Origin: Prosopocoilus inquinatus
Taxonomy: Eukaryota; Arthropoda; Insecta; Coleoptera; Lucanidae
DNA length: 64,000 nucleotides
NCBI GenBank assembly: GCA_036172665.1
Contig: CM069872.1
Location: 58,576,101-58,640,100, forward strand
Direction of reading: 5' to 3'
The position numbers were made by a program, and so were the translations under genes. Numbering within the stretch: the stretch's first letter is position 1; each line of letters opens with the position of its first letter. Below the pieces are notes generated by a model. That model was not told the origin of the DNA. It saw only the letters and a list, made by a program, of their open reading frames with translations, and did not search any database. Shown here piece by piece: positions 12,735 through 25,180 of this stretch.

Positions 12735-13240
12735 TACCAAGGGATGATCGAGGTTCTACTGTACTTTCGGTAGTTCTTTGCAAATCAACAATTAACTTTC
12801 AGTTTTAACCCAAACTAAAAAAAAAAAACAGTAAATTGTTTATTGTACAAAAAAGCTTGCCACTTTGACGACCATCATCAAAACATACCGAGCTTAATCA
12901 TCACGTCACCTTGTTATTAAAACTGTACTGTTGTAAGATTTAAAAAAAAATGGTATTTAGTTGAAATAAATTAATCCAAAGTTGTGCTAAAATATAATAT
13001 AATGACCACTTCGGTAATTGTGGTTACCTTGTACCTCTGGTAATCGAGGTTCCACTGTACTTGACTTTCAGATTTGACCCAAACGAAAGAAAGAAAAAAT
13101 TAAACTGTTTAATAAACACGCTGGCCACTTTGACGACCATCATCAAAACACATCGTGCGTTATCTTCGTTTCGTTAATTTATCACGACCTTGAGGACGGC
13201 CTTGTTATTAAAACAATACTATTGTAAGTCACGACCGGCG
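12735..13240. repeat. tandem duplication with pogo-like ends
   Basis: Two copies (about 12750-12945 and 13045-13235) share cgaggtt(c)actgtact, gccactttgacgaccatc and cttgttattaaaac. Their cgaggttccactgtac is the inverse of the tacagtggaaacccgat seen at 12424, suggesting that 12100-13240 is a nest of non-autonomous pogo-like elements. Confidence 0.65.
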
Positions 13241-14524
13241 CGAATCCCTCTGCCCCCCATACATCGCAATTACTCGAAATTATTGAAATTTTGTATTTTA
13301 ATAATAATGAAATCCGGACTTTTAAATGGAAGGTAGTAAGTGTGTGCATACTTTGTACCCGACATGATTTGCAGTAAATAATCTCTTGACTACGACGACG
13401 ACGACGACGACGTGAGGAGATAAGTAATATAAACAAGTTATAATTACAGAAAAATTACACAATTTCGTTTTTATTGAGGACGCTCTTAAGTTGTTGTCAA
13501 TTATGAAAACAAAACGAGAAAAACCTAAATAAATAAATTCACTCATGTGTAGGGTCCTCTTAAGTTTTAAGTTTTGCGAAACGTCATCAGAAAGTAGCAG
13601 TTTTTCAACGCACGCCACTGTCGGTTTAAACAAATATGTATTTAGATGACGTAATAGAGAAAGTTTTGATATTCGAAAGCGTGTTTTCTTATAACCACAG
13701 TTAGGCGAAAAATTTTGATCGACTCCCACCACTTCTGGTGGGTTCAGAGGCGCGGTGTGAAGTGGGAGGTAAATCAAGCGCGTTTTCAGAATTTCCGTCG
13801 AACTTTACTTATAACAGTGGATAAGAATTCGGCCCACTTGCTCCGCCAGCAGTACGAAAATTTAGTATTCGGACTGTATTAGTCACCGCCCAGAGTAACC
13901 CTTCACCTCCCACTCGATAGCAATTTAAATCATTGGAACCGTGGAAGTAGTAAGTACTACATTCGATGTAAAAAGTGTCCAATACTAAGTGGGCCGAATT
14001 CTTTTCCCTGCTTATAACCAACCATTAATTCTTCATGGTCTTATTTATTTACGTTTGCCATCGTTTACTCCGGAGAAGGTTGCGCGCGCGTTAATCCTTC
14101 GCATTATTCTAATTAATAAACGGCTGGCTGTAAGTAGTTGTTATAAAAGAATAAATTAAAATTCGTCTTTGCGCTACGAAGTCTGGACTGTAAATTCAAT
14201 TCGGAGCTGAAGGCCCGTAATTGGCTAATTACTTCCGCTACATGCAGCGTGCTGTTTTTCCAATCACATAACTTCTTGAGTGTGTGTGTGTTTACATTAA
14301 ATTTACATAACATGTAAATTCTTTGCGAGTCTTCAAAGGTTGAAAAAAAAATTAACTTAATTATATACAATTTTTGTTGGAGAATCTTATCTTAATTTCT
14401 GGAATAGGAAGAAAAAATGATTTCAGTTGTTTTAAAAAAAAATGAGAAAAATTGCGTAATCTCGGTGAATCGTGGACAATTTCATTACATTTCTAATAAA
14501 TAATCTAATTCTTGGAGCTTTCGG
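13241..14524. other. intergenic, no gene seen
   Basis: Includes an ACG trinucleotide run (about 13389-13412) and a short GT run (14279-14291). Minus-strand ORFs at 13182-14370 overlap repeats and show no family resemblance. Confidence 0.5.
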
Positions 14525-15098
14525 TTAGGCAACCGCTCAAGCGGTGTGTTCACCTGGTTGCCTATATTAAAGCGTCTTGGGTTTCCTTTGGAAACGTTTA
14601 ATTATTAATTAATATAATTTATTACTTTTTAAATAAACAAATACGCGATTAAATTTGATTTTCATAATTTTTAAAGGCAGTTCGATAATTTTCGCACATT
14701 AATACAGGCGTAAATGAAAAAAAAAAATTGTAATTTTTTTTGTAGTGTAGGTACGTCTATTAATTATTATTTCTTTTCGGAAATCGGGAAGATTGTTTAA
14801 ACATTTAAAAATTAGGAAAGCTGCATGACCTTTTTAAACAATCTTCCAAATTTTCCCGATTTCAGAAAAGAAATAATTAATAGACGAACCTATACTACAA
14901 AAAAGTTACTATTTTTTTTTTTTAATTTACACCTGTAATAACAGCGAAAATTATTGAATTACCTTTAAAAATTATAAAAATCAATTTTAATTGCGTAATT
15001 GTCTATTTAAAAAAATAATAAACTGAATGTTTTCAAAGGAAAACCAAAACGCCTTAGTATAGGCAACCCGGTGAACACATCGCTTGTGGGGTTGCCTA
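14525..15098. repeat. large palindrome, ~285-bp arms, head-to-head repeat copies
   Basis: The centre is near 14815. The left arm, from about 14526, contains the TAGGCAACC/GGTTGCCTA hairpin, then gtaaatgaaaaaaa, then cgtctattaattattatttc. The right arm repeats these in inverse order and ends in a second hairpin at 15060-15098. Arms differ by small indels. The same module recurs at 18400-18740. Confidence 0.88.
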
Positions 15099-16856
15099 TA
15101 TTGAAGGCTCTAAGAACTTTTACTTCAGAAATGTGATGAAAATGTTCAGGATTCACCAAAGATCATGCAGTTTTCGTATTTTTTTTTAAACTGAAAACAT
15201 TTTTTCCAACTTCAGGAAACAAATTGTACTTTTAGTAGACAATAAACGTGTAAACATAGTTATTTACACATCAGAATATGATGTGACTTTTATGTTAAAG
15301 TCTCCTTAATTTGATTACAAAATCGGGCTTAAGCCTAATCTAATTAACATAGAAAGCTAAAAGCACACAATTTTTGTAAGAAAATTGGTACAAAGTGGCC
15401 CAGGCTAGGGAAGTCCCCTGCAATCGAAGCTGACTTGCATTTAAGTAAATGCATGATAATTGGCGTTAATATTAAAAACCTTAATTCTCAAATAATTTTC
15501 CTCAGTGTAAATAAAAAAAAATAGTAATTTTTTTTGTAGTAGTATCATTTCTTTTGCGAAATGGGGAAGATTGTTTAAACATTTAAAATTAGGAAAACTG
15601 CATAACCCCAGTCAATAAATTGTGAAGGTTTATGTTTCTTAGGCTCGATTCATAAAATGGAACTAAAAGAGACTTTTCAATGAAAGTCACAGTCATATGT
15701 CCGGAGGGATGCGAAAAAATAATTATTTACACATCAGATTGTGATTTTTATTTTTAAAGTCTCCCTTAGGTTCGATTATGAAATCGGCCCTTGGCAAAAG
15801 AAGATATATTTTTACCGCCTTTAGTGTAGGCAACCACACGAACCGCTCAGTTCATTGATTTGCCTAAATCAAGCTTTTTTTTGTAAAAAAATCACTTTTG
15901 GAGAAACTAGCATCTTATTAATTGTAATTAATTATTTATCATTTCAGAGGCAAACTGCTACCAAGAGTAATATCTTCTTTTTTCGGTTCCTGACGTTTTT
16001 TCAGAAAAGAAAATCATTAAGCCAAACTGCTCCAATTTACAACACCTAATTTTTTTTGTGGGGAATGATGAAACAGACGGTCGGTCATTCTTATTAATTA
16101 CTTCACCAAGTACATCATTACCACTTTACGTCATGCGTTAGTCACGTACTTTACATCGTAATTTCTTTTAATGGAACGAGTTATCGCGCGCCGGTGGTTT
16201 CGAAATGAAAACAAAACCGAAATTAGCGTACACTTCTGAAAAGTCCGGTCATCTTCTCCGGAGTGACGCAACCACGAAACGTGAGTGAGGTCTGGCTTCA
16301 TGCACTCTGTTTCAGACGTACGTGTTTATTTATGTGATGCGGTGATGTTAAATCATTTGTAATTTAAATTAGGTGCGCGTTAATGCTTGTTAGAAGATTC
16401 GAGCCACATTAGTTTTGTCACCTTTGCATGCACGTGCTATTTTTGCCAAGTCTATAGAACCAGATGGTTAAAACTAAGTGAAATGGAGTACCCTGTATAT
16501 TTTTAGGTGTATGGTAAAACGAGCCTAGACTTCAAGAGTGAATTACTACTGTTTTTAAGAGTGACTCATTCTTGAACTATACATATAAATGTTGGTATTG
16601 CATTGCAATTTTATTAACTTGAGAATCATTACATTTAAAAAAATTGTTTTATGTTCAAAATTCTTTCTGTCCTCGAACAGAACTTGATTTCCTAACAACT
16701 GCGACTAACGGTACTGAAACGTCCCTAAGATTAACAACATAAAGAGTCGTTTATTATTCTACAGATTAATTTCCCGCCTCGTGCGTTTCCGGTTTTGATT
16801 AAGTTTGATAATATTTAAGAGCGGCTTTGTACCTAATTTAAATTTTTGAATTCTAG
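15099..16856. repeat. further copies of the hairpin-element family, then unassigned DNA
   Basis: Positions 15099-15505 match 18737-19140 closely (shared cagtggcccaggctaggga-like block, gcaatcgaagctgacttgca, taatattaaaaaccttaatt). A third, partial copy covers about 15510-15870, with a decayed hairpin at 15827-15866. From 15900 to 16856 no gene is visible; a tacagggta-type repeat end lies at 16490 (inverse). Confidence 0.7.
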
Positions 16857-19800
16857 AAACTGAAAGTCCGAGTCCGTCACCTCTCGCCGGGTCCGGCCCA
16901 GGAGGCCACAAGCCATCTTTCAAGAGCACCAAACTCGCGAAGCGTGCGCGATCTTTCAAGGACGACTTCCTCGAGAAGATCTCCCAAATGCGCAGCCCCA
17001 CAACGCTCGGAGTTCGGGCGCAGAGCCCCAAAGGGCGGGCGAACAAATCCGACGTCGTCGACACAACCTACATCAACAAGGGCCCCATTCAAGAACTAGA
17101 CCATCTCTTCAAACAGGTGAGATTTCATCTCCACCCCCTCCAGTATTTTTTTTTTGGCCGCGTTGCATGGGATTACTTATTATGTAGCAAACTGCCTTCA
17201 ATTCTAATGCAATGTTAGGTCAAAAATGTCGCTGTTTAAACTATTCTTTAATTTTACAGATCAAAATTGCTTTGAAACACTTCCGGGATGTGGTTTCCAA
17301 GAAGAAGTTGGAAATGTTGCCGGGGAACGGCACGATCGTCCTGGACACAATTTGGGCCATCAACTTGACGGTGCAGAGATCTACAGTATGTCCGGAAAGT
17401 AGCAGCAGCATCACATCGGCTACGCACCACATGTACCAGAGCGTAGCCAAGCTGATCAAGCTATGCGACGACGCGCTAATCGATGACCAATCAGCAGTAT
17501 TAGATGAGGGCAACGTAGAAGAAGTCGTCGCCCTCGTAGAGGAATCCGTCGAGGTAAATAAATAAGTGCCAATAAGTGCGCCTTTCATTTAGCAAACTCA
17601 TGAAATTCGCATAAAGCTGTTTATTTTAATCACGGCTTTAGTTAGAAACGACTTTAATCATGAGATAAGAGTACGGCCCAAAAATGTCTTGGTTTTCCTC
17701 GTTTTTCAATTTGTCAAATGACTTTCCTGGCTTGACTTGCGACTTGACATTTTCGACTAGAACTAGAAAATGATTTTTTTGATAAATAGGGAAACAAATT
17801 TGGCAAAAGGCTAATAAATAAAACCAAAAGAAAAAGCCTGCAAAATTGCATTGCCTTCGGTAGTTTATCGAACAAACAACTTTTTTTTCAGTCGTTGATA
17901 AAATTGGTGCAAGAAAAAATCACATCGCAGCCGAAGGTAACATCGTACAAAACAACACCGAGGACGTCGTACGGCATGAGCAACTTGGATATGCCCGCGC
18001 AAAGAAACTCTTTACCCGACATACCCCTGACGGAGAGGGAAAGGCAGATTATAGAGCAGAATTCGCGTACACCCTGTATGGTGCGGAACAGTCACAGCTC
18101 CGAGTCGATTTTGAGGGACTCGAGTCCACCACCCAAACCCCCATTACCCCACAGGTAAATTCGTTTTACATATAGAAAAAAAATACTTCAATCTTTAAAG
18201 AAACCCCCCACGAATAGGGGTTAGTTTGATTGCGTTGGAGTTCTTCTTGAGCTGAAGAGGCCGCAAACAATTAATTACTTTAATAATACGTCAGTTTCTC
18301 CAAAAATGATTTTTTTCACAGAAACATCTTAGTTGAGGCAACCAGTACACTGAGGAGCTCGTATGGTTGCCTAAATTAAAGGCGGTATAAATATTTTTTT
18401 GTCAAGAAGCTTGTAAATCTACACTTGATTGAGAGTCTGTAGCTTCCCTGATTTTTAAATGTTTTTAAACAATGTTCCAAATCTTCCCGGTTTCAAAAAA
18501 AGAAAAAAATAATGAATAGACGTACCTACACTAAAAAAAGTTACTATTTTTTTTTCATTTACGCCTGTAATAACGACGAAAATTATTAAATTGCTTTTAA
18601 AAATTATAGAAATCAATTATAATTGTGCGTAATTGTTTATTTAAAAAATAATTAAGAAATTGAATGTTTTTAAACGAAAATCAAAACGCCTTAGTATAGG
18701 CAACCCGGCGAACACATCGCTTGTGGGGGTTGCCTATATGGAAGGCTGTAAGAACTTTTACTACAGAAATGTGATCAAAATGTTCACGATTCACCGAAGA
18801 TCATGCAGTTTTCGTATTTTTTTTAACTGAAAACATTTTTTTCAATTTCAAAAAACAAATTGTACTTTTAGTAGACAGTAAATGCGAAAACAGTTATTTA
18901 CACATCAGAATGTGATGTGACTTTTATGTTAAAGTCTCCTTTAGTGTGATTTTAAAATCGGGCCTGAGCTTAATCTAATTAATATAGAAAGCTAAGAGCA
19001 CATAATTTTTGTAAAAAAATTGTTACAAAGTGGCCCAGGCTAGGGAAGTCCCTTGCAATCGAAGCTGACTTGCATTTAAGTAAATGGGCGATAATTAGCG
19101 TTAATATTAAAAACCTTAATTCTCAAACAATTCTCCTCTGCAGTGTGTACCGTAAAGACCAAGAAAGTTTCATGACCCCTCCGCCTTTGCCCCCCAAGAA
19201 ACGTAACCTGGAAAACAACTACGTGGTTTGCTTTAATTCGGACAACTCTATTTTTACTTCTAGTCTAGAAAGGTAAATCCCTCTCCTCTAGTTTTCATAG
19301 CTTTCAATTCTTATAACGCTTAAGTAATTAATTTTGCAGGATGTCGTTGCGTTCAAAATCCCCGGAGGATTCCAGCTCGCTCTTGTCTGCGAGCGCAGGT
19401 AGTTTAGATTCGGTTTTAAATAATTCGCGCGACGAGGAAGAGATCAGAGCTATAATGGACCAAAACACTGATTGTGATGCTTTAATAGATAACGACCCTT
19501 CAGATATTGTAGGTAAGTTGAAACGCTCTTCTAAGGGCCCGATTTCAGGAAGCAATTAATGGGCTGATTAGTTTTACTAGGTGTTACACACATTATGATG
19601 TAATACAACATGCAATCTCACATTCTAATCATTAGTGAAATTAATTGGCCAACTAATCACTTCCAAAAAACGTACCTTAGCTTCATTTTCATCACTCTAG
19701 ATTAACTTTAACCGGCGATTATTTCCCATAGAAGCAATCGTTGTAGCAAACGTTTCTATGGAGTTAAATGGAGCTTAAATTTTAACTGAATTGAATTATT

Positions 19801-22800
19801 AACTTGTATTGTTGTTTTCAGCTGCAAACGGAGGTTATTCCTGGGATGATTCCTTCATGAATTCAACGCAAGATTCCTTCTTGAACCAATCGAACGATCT
19901 CCACCTCAACAACATCGAATATAACCGGCTGTCGAATACGGATTCGGGTTTCGTGTCGGTGCACTCGCACAGAAATTCGAGTTACTCGAAGCGCAGCTCG
20001 CAACAGAGCTCGGTTAGCTCGCAGTGGAGCTCGCATCAGGTTTCTTCCACGAAGCAGAGCTCGAGCTCGGTCTCCGAAGTCCACAAATCAGAGAGTGTGG
20101 CAGAAAGCCAGATTTCTTTCGTCAAGAGCAGCATGCACACGATCACACAGAAGTCGTGTGTGACCGTGTCGAATTCATCATCGAATCAAATGAGTTTTGT
20201 TGCGAGCGGAGATGAGGTTGATTCTTCTTTGTTCGATGATTCTGTTCCACCTGCCATACCGCTGAAGACTAAACGGAAGCAAGAAAGACAGCCGTCTCCA
20301 TACGATAATGTACCTGATAGCAATAATTTTGGTAAATCTGAATTATTTTACAATTGAGCGTTTTTTAAAAAAGGGCTTCGCAATTTACAGGCGGGGAATT
20401 ATTGGTGACCTGCCAGATGCATCAGTCACATCAGAGTATGCTGAGCAGTGCAAGTATCTCCTCGTCTTTGAATCCGGACAGCAATCGTCCTCCACCTCTC
20501 CCCCCGAAAAAGAAGCACAGTAAGTTGCGATTTCTTTCTCTTTTTAATAATGTGGTCTTGCCGGGTAAGTTGTTTTTTTTGTTTAATGTGATTACTTTGT
20601 TCGTAGTGTTCCAATCGGTGGCTTACTCTGGTAAGTGAGCCGCTCTCTGCAAAACAAACTTCTTGTCTTTCCTCTAACATGTAAAGCTCAAAGCTTTTTT
20701 TTAATGGGGCTTTCGTTCAGTTGTTCCTTTGTTTTGGCGCTCTTGTTCTTTCTCTCATGGGATCAGTGTTTTCTCAGTCTTTTATTTTTGAATCATTCAC
20801 ACGGGGTTCCCACTCTCGACGGGAGAAAATCTGGAAAACCGGGGGAAAGTCGACCTGTTTCGATGCGAAAGTCAGTGAAATTAATTGAAAAACTGTGCAT
20901 ATTAAAAAAAAAAAATTAGAAGAATTGCGTTATCTAAGTGAATCATGTTTATCATATTTTTGGCAGAAAAAAATATTATTGGGGTCTTCAATATAGGCAA
21001 CCATACAAGCGCCTGTGTACGTCGGGTTGCCTACACCAAGTCTTCTTGTTTCTTAAAAAATCTAATTTATTATTTTTTTTTCAACGAACAAGCATGTATT
21101 ACAACTAATTTCTGGTCATTTTTAAAGGTCATTCAACAATATTTTTCGCAACACACGTGTTTAACCAAGAAATAAATAAATTGTAATGTAATTGTAAAAG
21201 TTGCATTATCGCAGATAATAGTGATGAAAGTTTTTCGATGAAAAGTCAAAGAAAACCTGGAAAAGTTGACGAATGTTTCAATGAGAATGGAAAAGTGGGA
21301 ACCCTGTTCACATCTTCGTCGTGTTATAATTTGATTTAAAAAAAGGAATTGATGTGTTGCTTCTTTTTGTTTTGTTTTTGGATAAGCGTTGTCCTGTTCA
21401 CTGCATTTTTTATTAATTCGGTTTTCTTGTAGTTATGGCTTACATGGAGATGTTCGGCAATTGTTCCCACTCAAACGATCAAGAATTCATGCGACACTCG
21501 GTTCATGTCCAGGGGCATTGGGTGCAACCGTCGAAAGTCGGTTTGCCTACAACACAGTCCTGTTCGTTCTCACACACGTCGAGCTCCAGTCGATCCTCAC
21601 AGGCACACATCCAGACCCTAACTTTACCCTACTCATCCGGTGATAACAGGTTGAACCCCCTCCCTCAATTAAATTTGGAATAGGCCCCAATTGTTTTTAT
21701 TTCTAGTCCGATACCATCACCCATGCGTTCACCAAACTCTTCTGCGGTCACACCTGTAAATACCAGCAGCGTTCCACCAGCTTTGCCCCCTAAGCGCTCT
21801 CGTTCCAGCTCAGCGAAATCATCACCACCCCCCACACCTCAAGCCGTCATCATCATGGAAATGAAATCACCGGTGAAATCACTCCCCGACCTCCTGGAAC
21901 ACACCACCAACAACAACAACCTGGTGTCGACGAAACCCCCTGATGAGACTCCGGAAAGCTCCGACTGCAATATCTGTGATATAGACCTAATGGAAGAAAC
22001 CGACATCATGAAGTACCTGCTCTTCAAAGCGGATGAAGATGATGGCCCGGAGATCCGTGGTGGATGCATCGATGCTCTGATCATACAGGCTACGAAGGCT
22101 ACCAAGAACGGAGGTAATTAAATGAAACTCTGACAAAAAAAAATTAATCAATCAATCAATCAAGACAACGCAATAGACTTCCACATATTAAAAAAAAAAA
22201 GATATGATAATTAATATCGACTCTTTTTAACATTGCAAACGCAAACTTTGTTTAGAGGAGAAAGAAAGTGGTATGTAATGAGCGTTTTAAGCAAAATTAT
22301 TTTTTTTCTCTTGCACGATGGTTTATTTAAAATAAATCTTGTATTAAATAAAGTAAGTCCCGATAGTGTAAAGAGACTGCAAAAACCGCCTTATAAAATA
22401 CCTGTACTATAATTAGCGTGTGGAATTTAAAACTGCAATCCATTTAGTAAGTAGATGTAATTAGGTATTATAATTAATTATTAGATGACATATTATGCAT
22501 GATGATAGTTTTTGAATCACTTCTTTACCTAATCAACACCGTCTCATCTCGTCTGTGAAAATAGTTTGACTGTTAAAATGAGAAAAGTGCTCGCTTTTTT
22601 TTTTGTTAAATTTGATTTCATTTAATAGTTTTCGCATACCAAGAGGCTTTCCTGACAACGTACCGGACATTTATAACCCCGTTCGACCTGATCAGCAAAT
22701 TAATACGAAGATTCACCCACTTTTACTGTCAGCCGGACAAGAAGCCCAAAGAAGCGTTCGCCCTCATCATAAGGGTTGTCAGTGACCTCACGTAAGTCAA

Positions 22801-25180
22801 ACACTCATTTTTCCCCCCCGCCCCCCTCACACAAACACAAACAAAAGAATACACAGGGTTCCAGGTTCCAACTGGGCAGCAAAAGTCAGGGAATTTGCTT
22901 GGAATTAATCGAGAAATTGGCAATTATAATGCATTTGTTTTTTAAAAGTAGGAAAACAAATGGAAAATTGTTTTAAGTATTAAAAAAATTAGGAAGAATT
23001 GCATAATCTAAGTGAATTGAGAAGTTGATCACGTTTTTTTTTTACAAAGAAAAAAAAATATTGCAATCATCAGTATAGGCAACCGTACGAGCGCCTGTGT
23101 CATTGGGTTGCCTATACTAAGACTTTTTGAAAAATCTAATTTTTTTTAACGAACTGGCGTTGTTATTACAGGGTTCCTACACGCTGGGAAAACCTGAAAA
23201 ATCGGGAAATGTCCGGAAATTGAGAAAACGTTCACAACATCAAGGAAAACTTTAGAAAGTTTATTTGTTTTAATGCAAGGGTCGGTGAAATAAAATGAAA
23301 AGTCGGCAATTTGAGCGCAAATTTTTTTCTAAAAGTAGAAAAAGAATGGAAAATTGTTTTAAGTATTAAAAAAAATTAGGAGAATTGCATAATCTAAGTG
23401 GATTGTGAAAAATTTACCTCGTATTTAACAAAAAAAAAAAAATTAATTATTAGAGTCTTCAATATAGGCAACCATACGAGCACCTGTGTCATTGGGTTGC
23501 CTATAGTAAGCGTTTTTGTTTATTGAAAAATTAATTTAATACTTAATTTTTTTTTAACGAACGGCATTATGACAGGGTTCCCACTCGCTGGGAAAACCTG
23601 GAAAATCGGAAAAAGTTCGGAAATTGAGAAAACTTCCACAGCATCAAGGAAAACTTAGGAGAATTGGAAAATCTAAGTGAATCGTGAAAAAGTTTGCCAC
23701 GTTTTAAAATTAAAGAAAAAGTATGGAGGTCTCGAATGTAAGCAACCGTACACAAGCTTGTCGTCATATTGGGTTGCCTACACTAAGACTTCCTGCTTCT
23801 TGAAGAATCTAATCTATTACCGTTTAAACTAACAGACACGTTATTATAATTAATTCCTTGTAATTTTGAAAGCTAATTAAATAATTCTTTCCATAATACA
23901 CGTGATAAGAAAATAATAAATTACCAGTTTTCGTACGTTTTGTTAATTCTGCTCTGAAATCAGGAAAAATGGTTTAAAATATAAAAATTAGGCTAAGTTA
24001 CATAATCGCATTCAAAGTTTCATTCGCGCTTTTTGATTAAGTCGGGGAATACCTGGAAAAGTCTGGGGGGAATGTTTCCATGAAAATAAAGTGATTCATT
24101 CTAGGGCATCTGATTTGGATAATGGCCTTCAACAAATGCTGATGGATTTCGTGCAGCAGCTCATCTCCTGCGGTGAAATAACACTGGCCAAGGCGCTTAG
24201 GGTGAAACACCTCGAACGACACGACGCCAAGCAACTGAGCATACGCCTCTTGGGGATGCAGAGCATCTCCAGCAAGCAATCGATCTACACGCTGCTGGAT
24301 TTCAAGTCGGATCAGATCGCGGAGCAAATGACCTTCTTAGACGCGGAGCTGTTTATGAAGATCGAAATCCCCGAGGTGCTCATCTGGGCACAAGAACAAA
24401 ACGAGGAGAGATCGCCTAATCTAACCAAGTTTACGGAGCACTTCAACAAGATGTCTTACTGGTGAGTGAGATTTTTTCCCCCCTTTCCAAATTTGCATTG
24501 TGTTATCATCGTCGCCAGGGCAAGAACGAGAATACTGCAAGCCGAAGCGAAAGACAGAGAGAAATACTTCATGAAGTTCATCAAAATCATGAAGCACTTG
24601 AGGAAGATCAACAATTTCAATTCGTACTTGGCTTTGCTGTCTGCATTGGACTCGGCTCCCATCAGAAGACTGGAATGGCAACGACACATCCAAGAGGGCC
24701 TCAAAGAATACTGCGCGTTAATCGACAGCTCATCGAGTTTCAGGGCGTACAGACAAGCGTTGGCAGATACTCAACCCCCATGCATTCCTTACATGTACGT
24801 TGATAATAATTTATTTCTAACAAGTAAATTTTAAATAAGAATATATTGCAGTGGCCTAGTTCTTCAAGATTTAACGTTCGTTCACATTGGAAACAGTAAC
24901 TTGTTGCAGAACGGTTTTATTAATTTCTCCAAACGTTGGCAACAGTACAACATTGTTGAAAATATGAAGAGATTTAAGAAGTGGTAAGCGCGCAATCGAT
25001 GTGTAATTGAGAGTGGCGAGAGACATTAAACTATTCTTTTTTTATAGTGCGTACTCATTCAAGAGGAACGATAGGATAATTGAATTCTTCAAGAACTTCG
25101 ACGATCACATTTGTGAGGACGCAATGTGGCAACTATCGGAGACCATAAAACCTCGAGGGAAGAAGCAGACGCAGCAGTGA
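16857..25180 (+). CDS. C3G: C3G / RAPGEF1, Rap guanine nucleotide exchange factor (5' incomplete)
   Basis: Exchange factor that loads GTP on Rap1 downstream of Crk adaptors at the plasma membrane. Fourteen exons join in phase: 16857-17116, 17260-17553, 17892-18154, 19144-19272, 19340-19512, 19822-20331, 20391-20519, 21433-21649, 21707-22113, 22629-22791, 24105-24461, 24519-24794, 24852-24983, 25048-25180, giving 1146 residues and a TGA. The N-terminal part has the family block ARSFKDDFLEKISQMRSP, then GPIQELDHLFKQ and LEMLPGNGTIVLDT. Crk-SH3-type proline motifs follow: PPPKPPLP (~263), PPPLPPKKR (~284), PPPLPPKKK (~576) and PPALPPKR (~680). A serine-rich stretch covers 390-500. The RasGEF-N domain spans about 757-880 (DIMKYLLFKADEDDGPEIRGG; AYQEAFLTTYRTFITP). 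The catalytic CDC25 domain spans about 915-1140 (FLDAELFMKIEIPEVL, FNKMSYW, ALDSAPIRRLEW, FSKRWQQYN). The first visible exon enters in phase, needing an upstream coding exon not found; alternatively translation starts at M in MRSP (16988). The donor after 21649 (gttgaa) is weak but is the only one giving correct phase. Confidence 0.95.
18335..19143. repeat. hairpin-element copies in the C3G intron before exon 4
   Basis: Two TAGGCAACC-type hairpins (18335-18373 and 18697-18736) lie in sequence matching 14826-15505 for about 680 bp. The similarity runs up to the splice acceptor at 19143 (ctcaaacaattctcctctgcag; the other copy reads ctcaaataattttcctcag). Confidence 0.8.
20607..20630 (+). CDS. 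C3G: candidate 24-nt alternative micro-exon of C3G
   Basis: Between the exons ending 20519 (phase 1) and starting 21433 lies a 24-nt segment bounded by tttgttcgtag and gtaagtg. Inclusion keeps the frame and inserts eight residues, changing KKKH-IMAY into KKKH-MFQSVAYS-VMAY, just after an SH3-binding PPPLPPKKK motif. Splice sites and phase are seen in the sequence; use as an exon is inference. Confidence 0.4.
20802..21306. mobile_element. 505-bp non-autonomous DNA transposon with central hairpin
   Basis: The terminal inverted repeat is CGGGGTTCCCACTC at the left and GTGGGAACCCTG at the right. TTCACA directly abuts both ends (20796-20801 and 21307-21312). The centre carries TAGGCAACC (20994-21002) and GGTTGCCTA (21025-21033). 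There is no coding capacity for a transposase. The CAGGG-type terminus suggests a hAT-like element; the repeated flank is 6 bp rather than the usual 8. Confidence 0.8.
22850..24100. mobile_element. three tandem truncated copies of the hairpin transposon
   Basis: Copies beginning cagggttcc at about 22855, 23171 and 23574 each contain aggaaaacctggaaaa-like sequence, agaattgcataatctaagtg-like sequence and a hairpin (23076-23114, 23465-23503, 23739-23780). The last copy runs to a terminus-like aatgtttccatgaaaataaa immediately before the C3G splice acceptor at 24104. They fill most of the 1.3-kb intron. Confidence 0.8.

Noticed and set aside
13182..14370. Minus-strand ORFs of 70-151 residues
   Set aside because: They overlap each other and an ACG microsatellite (giving poly-Arg/poly-Val) and lack splice or family support.
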